From contig NW_019774569.1 of the NCBI RefSeq assembly GCF_001039355.2, positions 176,079 to 240,078 of the forward strand: a stretch of DNA of 64,000 nucleotides, in the 5' to 3' direction. A program made the position numbers and the translations under genes. The notes under the pieces are model-generated. The model made no database searches, had not been told where the DNA came from, and saw nothing but the letters and a program-made list of their open reading frames with translations. This DNA is from Lingula anatina (lineage: Eukaryota > Brachiopoda > Lingulata > Lingulida > Lingulidae). The number at the start of each line of letters is the position of its first letter. Position 1 is the stretch's first letter. Shown here piece by piece: positions 45,173 to 56,400 of this stretch.

Positions 45173-46212
45173 AATTAGTTACTGTGACCTAACATGTGAG
45201 TCTTCCAAAATGATGAAACTATTACTTTTACGCAAAGCTTTATCTGATGGTGTGCATCAAGAAAGCAAAGACAAGTAAATATTAATTAAATAAATAAACA
45301 CTAAATAAAGATCCTACTTTTAATCCTAAATGTGTATTATTAATACCTTCGAGACTCGAGTCAATGCACCTTAAACATTATTCATACGCCCATTACAAAG
45401 TGTATCAGAGGCAAATTATTTAAAAATACACTTTTTAATGAATCAAATACTGTCATTTTACAAAAAGTAAAAATAACGATCGTTTGTTCTGTAATGTTCC
45501 TGAAAAAAATGACAAAGATAACACTCAACATTTTCTTTTCATGAAATACAAGCATTTATTGCATGAAAATCCAACAGATTATTTTCCTGATGTAATTTTT
45601 GTATCATTTTATAAATTTCCATAAAATACTTCCATGTTTATAAACAATACAGTAATAACTCTATCTTTTCAATGGTAGAAAAGCATGGATGTTACAGATA
45701 CTAAATTTTCAAGTCATAATTTCTATAAAGTAGAACACTCAAACTATTGAGTGGTAGCAACAAAATTAAAAAACAAGTTACTCTATATTTCAATTCTATG
45801 CAGTATAAACACCATAAATGGTATATAAAAATATTTTTTTATGATGTATACAAGTTTGATAATTTTTGCCTACTGAAAAGATCGAGTAATTACTGTACTC
45901 TGAGTACAACAAGAGAGCATTCACATCAAGAAGAGCCGAGGTCTAGCAAGGCCAAGACCTTAATATGGCAGACCTACATGAAAGGAAGGCCGCCTAATCC
46001 TTGAATGGTCTCTCAATGACATTCATGTGGTATTCACTGAGAGACCATTAAAGGATTACGTGGTCTTCCTTTCATGTAGGTCCACCATATTTAGGCCTCG
46101 GCCTTGCTAGACCTCAGCTCTTCTCGATGTGAATGCTCACCAATAGCACAGTGGTAAGTCATTAACATACCAGATATATATGTCCTTGATATGATTTCAT
46201 TATATTCACACA
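45173..46212. repeat. Copy of 46944-47988, ending at the N gap
   Basis: About 1,040 bases match 46944-47988 almost base for base, starting TAATTAGTTACTGTGACC and stopping at the first N. Few differences are visible, for example CCACCATATTTAGGCCTCGG versus CCGCCATATTTAGGTCTCGG. The pattern of contig end, gap, then the same sequence again is typical of two overlapping contigs not merged. The 85-codon ORF in both copies is not supported as a gene. Confidence 0.8.
45915..46139. repeat. TCTAGCAAGG hairpin element, copy 1
   Basis: Arms of about 105 bases: GAGCATTCACATCAAGAAGA, GGTCTAGCAAGGCCAAGACC, GACCTACATGAAAGGAAGGC and ATGGTCTCTCA, mirrored after a loop of about 15 bases. Long enough to form a very stable cruciform or RNA hairpin. 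Confidence 0.9.
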
Positions 46213-46943
46213 NNNNNNNNNNNNNNNNNNNNNNNNNNNNNNNNNNNNNNNNNNNNNNNNNNNNNNNNNNNNNNNNNNNNNNNNNNNNNNNNNNNNNNNN
46301 NNNNNNNNNNNNNNNNNNNNNNNNNNNNNNNNNNNNNNNNNNNNNNNNNNNNNNNNNNNNNNNNNNNNNNNNNNNNNNNNNNNNNNNNNNNNNNNNNNNN
46401 NNNNNNNNNNNNNNNNNNNNNNNNNNNNNNNNNNNNNNNNNNNNNNNNNNNNNNNNNNNNNNNNNNNNNNNNNNNNNNNNNNNNNNNNNNNNNNNNNNNN
46501 NNNNNNNNNNNNNNNNNNNNNNNNNNNNNNNNNNNNNNNNNNNNNNNNNNNNNNNNNNNNNNNNNNNNNNNNNNNNNNNNNNNNNNNNNNNNNNNNNNNN
46601 NNNNNNNNNNNNNNNNNNNNNNNNNNNNNNNNNNNNNNNNNNNNNNNNNNNNNNNNNNNNNNNNNNNNNNNNNNNNNNNNNNNNNNNNNNNNNNNNNNNN
46701 NNNNNNNNNNNNNNNNNNNNNNNNNNNNNNNNNNNNNNNNNNNNNNNNNNNNNNNNNNNNNNNNNNNNNNNNNNNNNNNNNNNNNNNNNNNNNNNNNNNN
46801 NNNNNNNNNNNNNNNNNNNNNNNNNNNNNNNNNNNNNNNNNNNNNNNNNNNNNNNNNNNNNNNNNNNNNNNNNNNNNNNNNNNNNNNNNNNNNNNNNNNN
46901 NNNNNNNNNNNNNNNNNNNNNNNNNNNNNNNNNNNNNNNNNNN
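46213..46943. other. Assembly gap (731 N)
   Basis: Unknown bases between the two near-identical flanks. The open frame of X residues across it has no meaning. Confidence 0.99.
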
Positions 46944-47686
46944 TAATTAGTTACTGTGACCTAACATGTGAGTCTTCCAAAATGATGAAACTATTACTTT
47001 TACGCAAAGCTTTATCTGATGGTGTGCATCAAGAAAGCAAAGACAAGTAAATATTAATTAAATAAATAAACACTAAATAAAGATCCTACTTTTAATCCTA
47101 AATGTGTATTATTAATACCTTCGAGACTCGAGTCAATGCACCTTAAACATTATTCATACGCCCATTACAAAGTGTATCAGAGGCAAATTATTTAAAAATA
47201 CACTTTTTAATGAATCAAATACTGTCATTTTACAAAAAGTAAAAATAACGATCGTTTGTTCTGTAATGTTCCTGAAAAAAATGACAAAGATAACACTCAA
47301 CATTTTCTTTTCATGAAATACAAGCATTTATTGCATGAAAATCCAACAGATTATTTTCCTGATGTAATTTTTGTATCATTTTATAAATTTCCATAAAATA
47401 CTTCCATGTTTATAAACAATACAGTAATAACTCTATCTTTTCAATGGTAGAAAAGCATGGATGTTACAGATACTAAATTTTCAAGTCATAATTTCTATAA
47501 AGTAGAACACTCAAACTATTGAGTGGTAGCAACAAAATTAAAAAACAAGTTACTCTATATTTCAATTCTATGCAGTATAAACACCATAAATGGTATATAA
47601 AAATATTTTTTTATGATGTATACAAGTTTGATAATTTTTGCCTACTGAAAAGATCGAGTAATTACTGTACTCTGAGTACAACAAGA

Positions 47687-47910
47687 GAGCATTCACATCA
47701 AGAAGAGCCGAGGTCTAGCAAGGCCAAGACCTTAATATGGCAGACCTACATGAAAGGAAGGCCGCCTAATCCTTGAATGGTCTCTCAATGACATTCATGT
47801 GGTATTCACTGAGAGACCATTAAAGGATTACGTGGTCTTCCTTTCATGTAGGTCCGCCATATTTAGGTCTCGGCCTTGCTAGACCTCAGCTCTTCTCGAT
47901 GTGAATGCTC
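47687..47910. repeat. TCTAGCAAGG hairpin element, copy 2
   Basis: Second copy on the far side of the gap, nearly identical to 45915-46139. It stands at the left end of RD duplication unit 1. Confidence 0.9.
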
Positions 47911-48112
47911 ACCAATAGCACAGTGGTAAGTCATTAACATACCAGATATATATGTCCTTGATATGATTTCATTATATTCACACACTGACAGGTCCTTTTC
48001 ACATCAAACAGAATGCTTTGGTGATACAGTCTATACAGGTAAACTTTAAGAGAGCCTTGAATCTAATTATACTAAAGTTTTTTTTTTACATTTTACACTC
48101 TATGGGGCTGTT

Positions 48113-48378
48113 CCAACAACCTCTATCATACTAGCTGGATCGATCTAACTCTTTGGGGATTCTTGCTAAATTGCATTCAGTTTAAGCGTCTTAAACATCT
48201 GGCACGTCCTCTAGTTATTTATAGTATTTGGTAAAGTCGGGAGATTATTGTTTCCATGATGTTGTTGCAAGGGGGTGTGCTAGACAGTTAGCTAATTACT
48301 TTGACTGTGCCTTAGCAAGATATTCATGCCGAGGTAAATCAGTCCTGCTAGTTGGATAAGGTTATGGGAAAGTAGTGT
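48113..48378. repeat. GATCGATC fold-back, RD unit 1
   Basis: ATACTAGCTGGATCGATCTA, GGGGATTCTTGCTAAATTGC; right CAAGGGGGTGTGCTAGACAG, GCCTTAGCAAGATATTC and CTGCTAGTTGGATAAG. Its duplicate is at 52686-52947. Confidence 0.8.
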
Positions 48379-48823
48379 TTTACAAGCGTGTTTCCTTCTG
48401 TTTGGGTAATACTGGCCATGTTGAGTTCAGGCTCTGCTGACATGACTCTGTTTCCAGGCTAAGTTGTCAGTTTCTAAAAACAAAGATATATATATATATA
48501 TATATTTGCTCAAAGAATCTTTAGTAAATTCAATTAAGTACCAGTATACTGAGTGATGTGAAAAGGGGTACAGAGATCAAATCCTTGGCACAAAATAATA
48601 AGAGACAAGTACAATGAAACTCAAATATTTAAAATCATAAATATTTAAAATCGTTACTGGTATGAAGCACAAAATTCTCATTACATATACTAATTGCCAA
48701 AATTTGCTCAGATAAAATATCTTAACATATAGTAACAAACTTCAAGATCAATAGCTCATATATGTCATACTTTAAAAGAATTTTTATGATATATGTTCAT
48801 CTTAATGACCAGCATTCCACCAG

Positions 48824-48886
<63 letters not shown>

Positions 48887-49321
48887 GATAAGGTTATATA
48901 TATGGAGTGAATAGGAAGAGATCAGCCAGCCATTTAGGTACATGAACAGATCTGAATAACATCATAGGTATCATCATTTTTATCATTTTTATAGTTTTGA
49001 TAAACTTTTCCATTAAAACAGATATTAAATAAATAAAAGATATATGCAACTGTAATACAGATATGTCCCTGTTAACCAAAATCAATCATAAAAATGACCA
49101 CAAAGATTATATCTATTCATGTATAATAATAATTGTGTATTCTTAATGATGTATAATACATATAAGTAGTAAACACTAACAGACAACAGGCAAGCCAAAC
49201 ATTATTTGTGCATTCATTGATTAGTTTTCATGAATAACTGAAAATGTAATATCTCGACAAAATTTGATGATCAAAAAATTTTAGAGTAATCATCTCATTA
49301 CGACAGTGATTAAATAAGTGC

Positions 49322-49560
49322 ATGTTTCCATTAAACTATCGTTCTGCATAGATCAAACTTCAAGGGTACTCTTGCTGAGTGCAGTCATACGGCATCTGGA
49401 AGCCTTTTCACTTTGTACTGAGTGCAACTAAATACAAACAAAAGTAAATCACCCCCTGGCTTCTTGCAGAGGCATGCTATTCACCTGACTGCATTCAGCG
49501 AGAGTCTCCGACTTGACTTGGATCGATCTTTGTAGAATGATAGCTTCATTGGGAATTAGG
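49322..49560. repeat. GATCGATC fold-back, GCTGAGTGCA subfamily, RD unit 1
   Basis: GTACTCTTGCTGAGTGCAGT, facing GACTGCATTCAGCGAGAGTC and GGATCGATCTTTGTAGAATG. Duplicate at 53910-54150. Confidence 0.75.
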
Positions 49561-49964
49561 TAATAACCCATGATCAAAATTTAAAAAAAATATTAATAAA
49601 AATAATTATAAAAATAAATAAATAAAAAATGCGGAAGCAACTTAGCTGGATCTGTAATTCATCCCAAGCCTACTGCATATTTAACCCTCGACCTTTTCAG
49701 GTTCACAGGACAAATTTTACATTTCTAAACACACATTACAGTCTTCATTTTTTGATGGTTCAATACATCTACAACTTTGGTACATTTTGCAGTAACAGTA
49801 ACTTTTTCTTGTCATACACTGAATAAAATTGCTGTGTGCGAGTGCGTGTATGTGTGTTCATGCATGCGTGCATGCATGCAAACATGATCTTTTTCCATAC
49901 TAGTCTATAAATACTCTTTCCAGATACAGTTACCGTAATTACTTAAATACAGTAAAAATAAAAG

Positions 49965-50164
49965 TTACTCATTGACATTTTCTTCACCTATTTTGAAACA
50001 AACTGAAGGCCATTTCTTCACTTGTACTGGCTCTTCCTTCCCTGGGTAGAGCAGCATAATCTTGTCCTTGGAGAGGGTGTAGCCTTTCCTACGTGAGCCT
50101 TGCTTAAATTCTAGTACAGGCCCAAAAGACTGCCCACAGGTGGATTTCACACAAATTGACACAC
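49965..50164 (-). CDS. RLR RD module 1, exon c (terminal)
   Basis: Encodes VSICVKSTCGQSFGPVLEF, then KQGSRRKGYTLSKDKIMLLY, PGKEEPVQVKKWPSVCFKI and EENVNE followed by TAA. CVKST-C with GQSFG is the second zinc ligand pair of the RD (C-x4-C, as in RIG-I), followed by the basic RNA-binding loop and the VKKWPSVCFKI strand. Acceptor TGCTTTAG. Confidence 0.9.
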
Positions 50165-51421
50165 CTAAAGCAAAATAAATCAGAATTGTTCACAAATAGT
50201 AGCCCAATCCATACGTACACCAATTGACAGTTCTTATCAGGTCCCTGTATCTCGAAAGCATCGCGTATTGCGAATAGCAATACCACTTAGAGGCTACAAT
50301 GTATTATATGGGGCGAGTATGGGCGAGCTATGAGTTATGGAATCGAGACGCTTGCGCACTGTTGCAATGCGCGATGCTTTCGAGATACGGGGCCCTGGTC
50401 AATTAATCAAACTTGCACAGTTAAGAAAATAACTTAATGCTATCTAGTTATTTAAAAATTATTATATTCATTCTTAAAACTGGCATTTAATTCATCTGTT
50501 TAAAGATGATTCCATCAAAGGCATATAGTCTGTGTGAGACCATAGTAATCCCATGTATAATAGAATAATCAAATGGAAAATTCAGTAATTTTCTTTTACC
50601 ACCAAGATATAGCCTATAATGATAAAGATACACTCAAATTGACTGATGAAAATACAGTCTACAAACCTACTCTAAGACTGGGTTCCCGTACTTAGATCGA
50701 TCCATCTGGATCAACCTAACACCCTGGGGGTTCACGCTAAATTGCTATCAGCTCAAGAGGCTTAAATGTATGTCACGCCTACAAATTCAGCTAGGGGTAA
50801 AGGTAATTATCCCCAAATGTGACAGACGTTTAGGCCGGCTAGTTTGATTGCAATTTAATGAGACTCCCCAGAGAGATAGATCCATCCAAGTATCTGTGGG
50901 AATAATCACTAAATGTCTACAAGTTCCTTTTTTGCTGACACACAAAAAAAACAAACGAAAAAGTCTCTCTTTCTCTCTTCAAGAGTGACTGCAATACTAG
51001 ATTTTTTTCACTCAAAAACTAAAAACCTGGTGTATGTATAGAACATAATTTTGTGAACTGTGAAGAGTTAACCATGGTGAGAAAGAGAAATGCCTTGAAC
51101 TTTCCAAGAATTTGAGACTTTAACTGTATAAAGGGTCTAATGCTCAGTGTATACTTTAATCAAGCAGATGCATGTACTGTAGAATATATTGACTCACCAA
51201 CTTGTGCATCTGTTCTAAAGTCTCTTCTTCTTATTTTTTCCTCTCTAATCTTCTTTGGAAAGTCTGGGTCTACACAAATATAGTGACTTCCCTTTTTAAT
51301 GATAAAATTTCCTGCAATAAAAAAGTTAGCAGCATAATAATATTATTTGTACTTCTATTTATTTTTATATCTAAGGAGTACAAATTACTCCAATGAGGTA
51401 TTTGGTTGTCATTTTTAAATT

Positions 51422-51470
<49 letters not shown>

Positions 51471-53064
51471 AAACCAACTCACCTCGGCATAAAACAGCTT
51501 TGCATTCTTTACATAGAACTTGAACATATGTCCCATCATCCAGTTCTGACTGTCTTGCATTACTCTGAGCTTGTGCTTGAAGATGACTGCCCCACAGCTC
51601 ATCCTTAAATTAATGCAATTTGTACAAAAAAGTGAAAAGACAAAATGGCTCATAAGGACTTTTTAAAATCCAACCACCTTGCACTTTGGGTTTGTTTGAA
51701 GATATCGCATAGTTCATTCTTAAATGCAATCTGTACAAATAAGGAAAATGGCAAAAGGAGTCCTACAGACTGCTTTTTAAACCCAACTTGCAGGAGTACA
51801 TGTACAGCACTCAATAATGAAAACAATAAAAAAAAAAAGGCAAAGGAAATCTCTGGGTCATACCATCAGAAAGGAAGGAATAGAAAAGAAGTAAAGGAAG
51901 ACATAGAACATCATATACTGACAGCTAGCCTAATGCCATTGCAACAAAACAATGCCTGTCCAACAACGAGCTTATCCAATCTACTGAAAAGTGGAGGACC
52001 AAGATGGCACCAGGCCTTACACTTGAAGAAGACCCTTTGCTTTAAAAAACAAGGCAGCAAAGCTGTCAAATGTACAGACAAAAAACAGAAAATAAAGATG
52101 CAAAAAAAGTTCATTTTGTCAATTTTGATGCAATAATAAATAATGCTTATAATAGCACTGTCAGTCAACACTGAATTTTAATCATGCACAACAGGTAACA
52201 TGGTCAATAACAGGAGCGGACCCTGAGATATTTTCTGACAGTATTCCAAAGTATCTATGTTGATCGATCCTCCANCTGAGGTCTAGCAAGGCCAAGACCT
52301 AAATATGGCAGACCTACATGAAAGGAAGGCCGCCTAATCCTTGAATGGTCTCTCAATGACATTCATGTGGTATTCACTGAGAGACCATTAAAGGATTACG
52401 TGGTCTTCCTTTCATGTAGGTCCACCATATTTAGGCCTCGGCCTTGCTAGACCTCAGCTCTTCTCGATGTGAATGCTCACCAATAGCACAGTGGTAAGTC
52501 ATTAACATACCAGATATATATGTCCTTGATATGATTTCATTATATTCACACACTGACAAGTCCTTTTCACATCAAACAGAATGCTTTAGTGATACAGTCT
52601 ATACAGGTAAACTTTAAGAGAGCCTTAAATCTAATTATACTAAAGTTTTTTTTTTTTTTTTTTTTTTTTACATTTACACTCTATGGGGCTGTTCCAACAA
52701 CCTCTATCATACTAGCTGGGTCGATCTAACTCTTTGGGGATTCTTGCTAAATTGCATTCAGTTTAAGCGTCTTAAACATCTGGCACGTCCTATAGTTATT
52801 TATAGTATTTGTTTAAGTCAGGAGATTATTGTTTCCATGATGTTGTTGCAAGGGGGTGTGCTAGACAGTTAGCTAATTACTTTGACTGTGCCTTAGCGAG
52901 ATATTCATGCCGAGGTAAATCAATCCTGCTAGTTGGATAAGGTTATGGGAACGCAGTGTTTTACAAGTGTGTTTCCTTCTGTTTAGGTAATACTGGCCAT
53001 GTTGAGTTCAGGCTCTGCTGACATGACTCTGTTTCCAGGCTAAGTTGTCAGTTTCTAAAAACAA

Positions 53065-53116
<52 letters not shown>

Positions 53117-53432
53117 TTGCTTAAAGAATCTTTAGTAAGTTCAATTAAGTACCAGTATACTGAGTGATGTGAAAAGGGGTACAGAGATCAAATCCTTGGC
53201 ACAAAATAATAAGAGGCAAGTACAATGAAATTTAAATATTTAAAATCATAAATATTAAAGTCGTAACTGGTATGAAGCACAAAATTCTCATTACATATAC
53301 TAATTGCCAAAATTTGCTCAGACAAAATTTTTAACATATAGTAACAAACTTCAAGATCAATAGCTCATATATGTCATACTTTAAAAGCATTTTTATGATA
53401 TATGTTCATCTTAATGACCAGCATTGCACCAG

Positions 53433-53487
<55 letters not shown>

Positions 53488-56400
53488 GATAAGGTTATAT
53501 AAATGGAGTGAATAGGAAGAGATCAGCCAGCCATTTAGGTACATGAACAGATCTGAATAACATCACAGGTATCATCATTTTTATAGTTTTGATAAACTTT
53601 TCCATTAAAACAGATATTAAATAAATAAAAGATATATGCAACTGTAATACAGATATGTCCCTGTTAACCAAAATCAATCGTAAAAATGACCACAAAGATT
53701 ATATCTATTCATTTATAATAATAATTTTGTATTCTTAATGATGTATAATAAGAAGTTAACATTAACAGACAACAGGCAAGCCAAACATTATTTGTGCATT
53801 CATTGATAAGTTTTCATGAATAACTGAAAATGTAATATCTCGACAAAATTTGATGATCAAAAAATTTTAGAGTAATCACCTCATTACGACAGTGATTAAA
53901 TAAGTGCATGTTTCCATTAAACTATCATTCTGCATAGATCAAACGTCAAGGGAACTCTTGCTGAGTGCAGTCATACGGCATCTGGAAGCCTTTTCACTTT
54001 GTACTGAGTGCAACTAAATATAAACTTAAGTAAATCACCCTCTGGCTTCTTGAGGAGGCATGCTATTCACCTGACTGCATTCAGCGAGAGTCCCCGACTT
54101 GACTTGGATTGATCTTTGTAGAATGATAGCTTCATTGGGAATTAGGTAATCACCCATGATCAAAATTTCAAAAAAAAAAAAAAAATTAATAAAAATAATT
54201 ATAAAAATAAATAAATAAAAAATGCGGAAGCAACTTAGCTGGATCTGTAATTCATCCCAAGCCTACTGCATATTTAACCCTCGATCTTTTCAGGTTCACA
54301 GGACAAATTTTACATTTCTAAACACACATTACAGTCTTCATTTTTTGATGGTTCAATACATCTACAACTTTGGTACTTTTTGCAGTAACAGTAACTTTTT
54401 CTTGTCATACACTGAATAAAATTGCTGTGTGCGAGTGCGTGTATGCGTGTTCATGCATGCATGCATGCAAACGTGAGCTTTCTCCATACTAGTCTATAAA
54501 TACTCTCTCCAGATACGGACTACTGTAATAACTGAAATATAGTAAAAATATAAGTTAATCACTGACACTTTCTTCAACTATATTGAAACAAACCGAAGGC
54601 CATTTCTTCACTTGTACTGGCTCTTCCTTCCCTGGGTAGAGCAGCATAATCTTGTCCTTGGAGAGGGTGTAGCCTTTCCTACGTGAGCCTTGCTTGTATT
54701 CTAGTACAGGCCCAAAAGACTGCCCACAGGTGACAGTCTGTCTGCAAATTGACACACCTAAAGCAAATTAAATAGGAATCATTCACAAATAGTAACCCAA
54801 TGCATACGTACACCAACTGACAGTTCTTAGGTCAATTAATCAAACTTGCAAAGTTAAGAAAATAACTTAATGCTATCTAGTTATTTTAAAATGATTATAT
54901 TCATTCTTAAAACTGGTATTTAATTCATCTGTTTAAAGATGATTCCATCAAAGGCATATAGTCTGTGTGAGACCACTCTAAGACTGGGTTCCCATACCTA
55001 GATCGATCCATCTGGATCAACCTAACTCCCTGGGGGTTCACGCTAAATTGCTATCAACTCAAGAGGTTTGAATGTCTGTCACGCCTACAGAATCAGCTAG
55101 GGGTAAAGATAATTACCCCCTAACATGACAGACGTTTAAGCCGGTTAGTTTGATTGCAATTTAATGAGACTCCCCAGAGAGATAGATTGATCCAAGTATC
55201 TGTGGGAATGGTCCCTAAATGTCTTCAAGTTCCTTTTTTGCTGACACACAAAAAACAACTAAAAAGTCTCTCTCTCTTCAAGAGTGACTGCAATACTAGA
55301 TTTTTTTTCACTCAAAAGCTAAAAAAACTGGTGTATGTATAGAACATAATTTTGTGAACTGTGAAGAGTTAACCATGGTGAGAAAGAGAAAGAGAAATGC
55401 CTTGAACTTTCAAGAATTTGAGACTTTTACTGTATAAAGGTTCTAATACTCAGTGTATGCTTTAATCAAGTAGATGCATGTACTGTAGAATATATTGACT
55501 CACCAACTTGTGCATCTGTTCTAAAGTCTCTTCTTCTTATTTTTTCCTCTCTAATCTTCTTTGGAAAGTCTAGATCTACACATATATAGTGACCTCCCTT
55601 TTTAATGATAAAATTTCCTGCAATAAAAAAGTTAGGGCAGCCATAATAATATTATTATTTCTACTTCTATTTATTTTTTTTTCTAAGCAGTACAAATTAC
55701 TCCAATGAGGTATTTGGTTGTCATTTAATTCTCTCTCTCTCTCTCACTCTCTCTTTCTCTCTCTCTCTTCAAACTAACTCACCTCTGCACAGAAAAGCTT
55801 TGCATTCTTTACATAGAACTTTAACACCTGACCCTTCCAGTTCTGACTGTCTTGCACTACTTTGGGCTTGTGCTTGAAGATGTCTGCCCCACAGTTCATT
55901 CTGAAATTAATGCAATTTGTACAAATGAGTGAAATGACAAAATGACTCTTAAGGACTTTTTAAAATCCAACCACCTTGCACTTTGGGTTTGTTTGAAGAT
56001 ATCTCATAGTTCATTCTTAAATGCAATCTGTACAAATAAGGAAAATGGCAAAAGGAATCCTACAGACTGCTTTTTAAACCCAACTTGCAGGAGTACATGT
56101 ACAACACTCAATAATGAAAACAATCAAAAAAAGGCAAAGGAAATCTCTGGGCCATACCATCAGAAAGGAAGGAATAGAAAAACTTGTTCTCTAAGGGAAA
56201 ACTGAAGGAAGAAGAAGTAAAGGAAGACATCATATATAGAACATCATATGCTGACAGCTAGCCTAATGCCATTGCAACAAAACAATGCCTGTCCAGGCCC
56301 GTAGCCAAGGGGGGTTCGGGGGGTTCGAAAGAACCCCCCTTTCTGCTGGAAAAAGGTCAACTCTGGGTAAAATTTGACCAAGGTACATGGGGATTATATG

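Larger units (their letters stand above)
47709..52260. repeat. RD duplication, unit 1 (4.55 kb)
   Basis: Colinear with 52276-56750 along its length: hairpin element, GATCGATC fold-backs, (TA)n tracts, the three RD exons and the GATCGATC copy before them. Noncoding differences appear to be a few percent plus microsatellite length changes. Unit 1 carries a fold-back insertion at 50235-50397 that unit 2 lacks. Confidence 0.88.

Noticed and set aside
46191-46946. 251-codon open frame
   Set aside because: It consists of N bases read as X.
45747-47776. Identical 85-codon ORFs at 45747 and 47519
   Set aside because: Identity comes from the repeated contig end; the sequence is AT-rich and ends within the hairpin element.
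51645-52136. 163-codon plus-strand ORF
   Set aside because: It runs antisense through the intron and decayed exon of the RLR. Its counterpart in unit 2 is broken to 87 codons, and it is rich in Lys/Asn as expected of AT-rich DNA.
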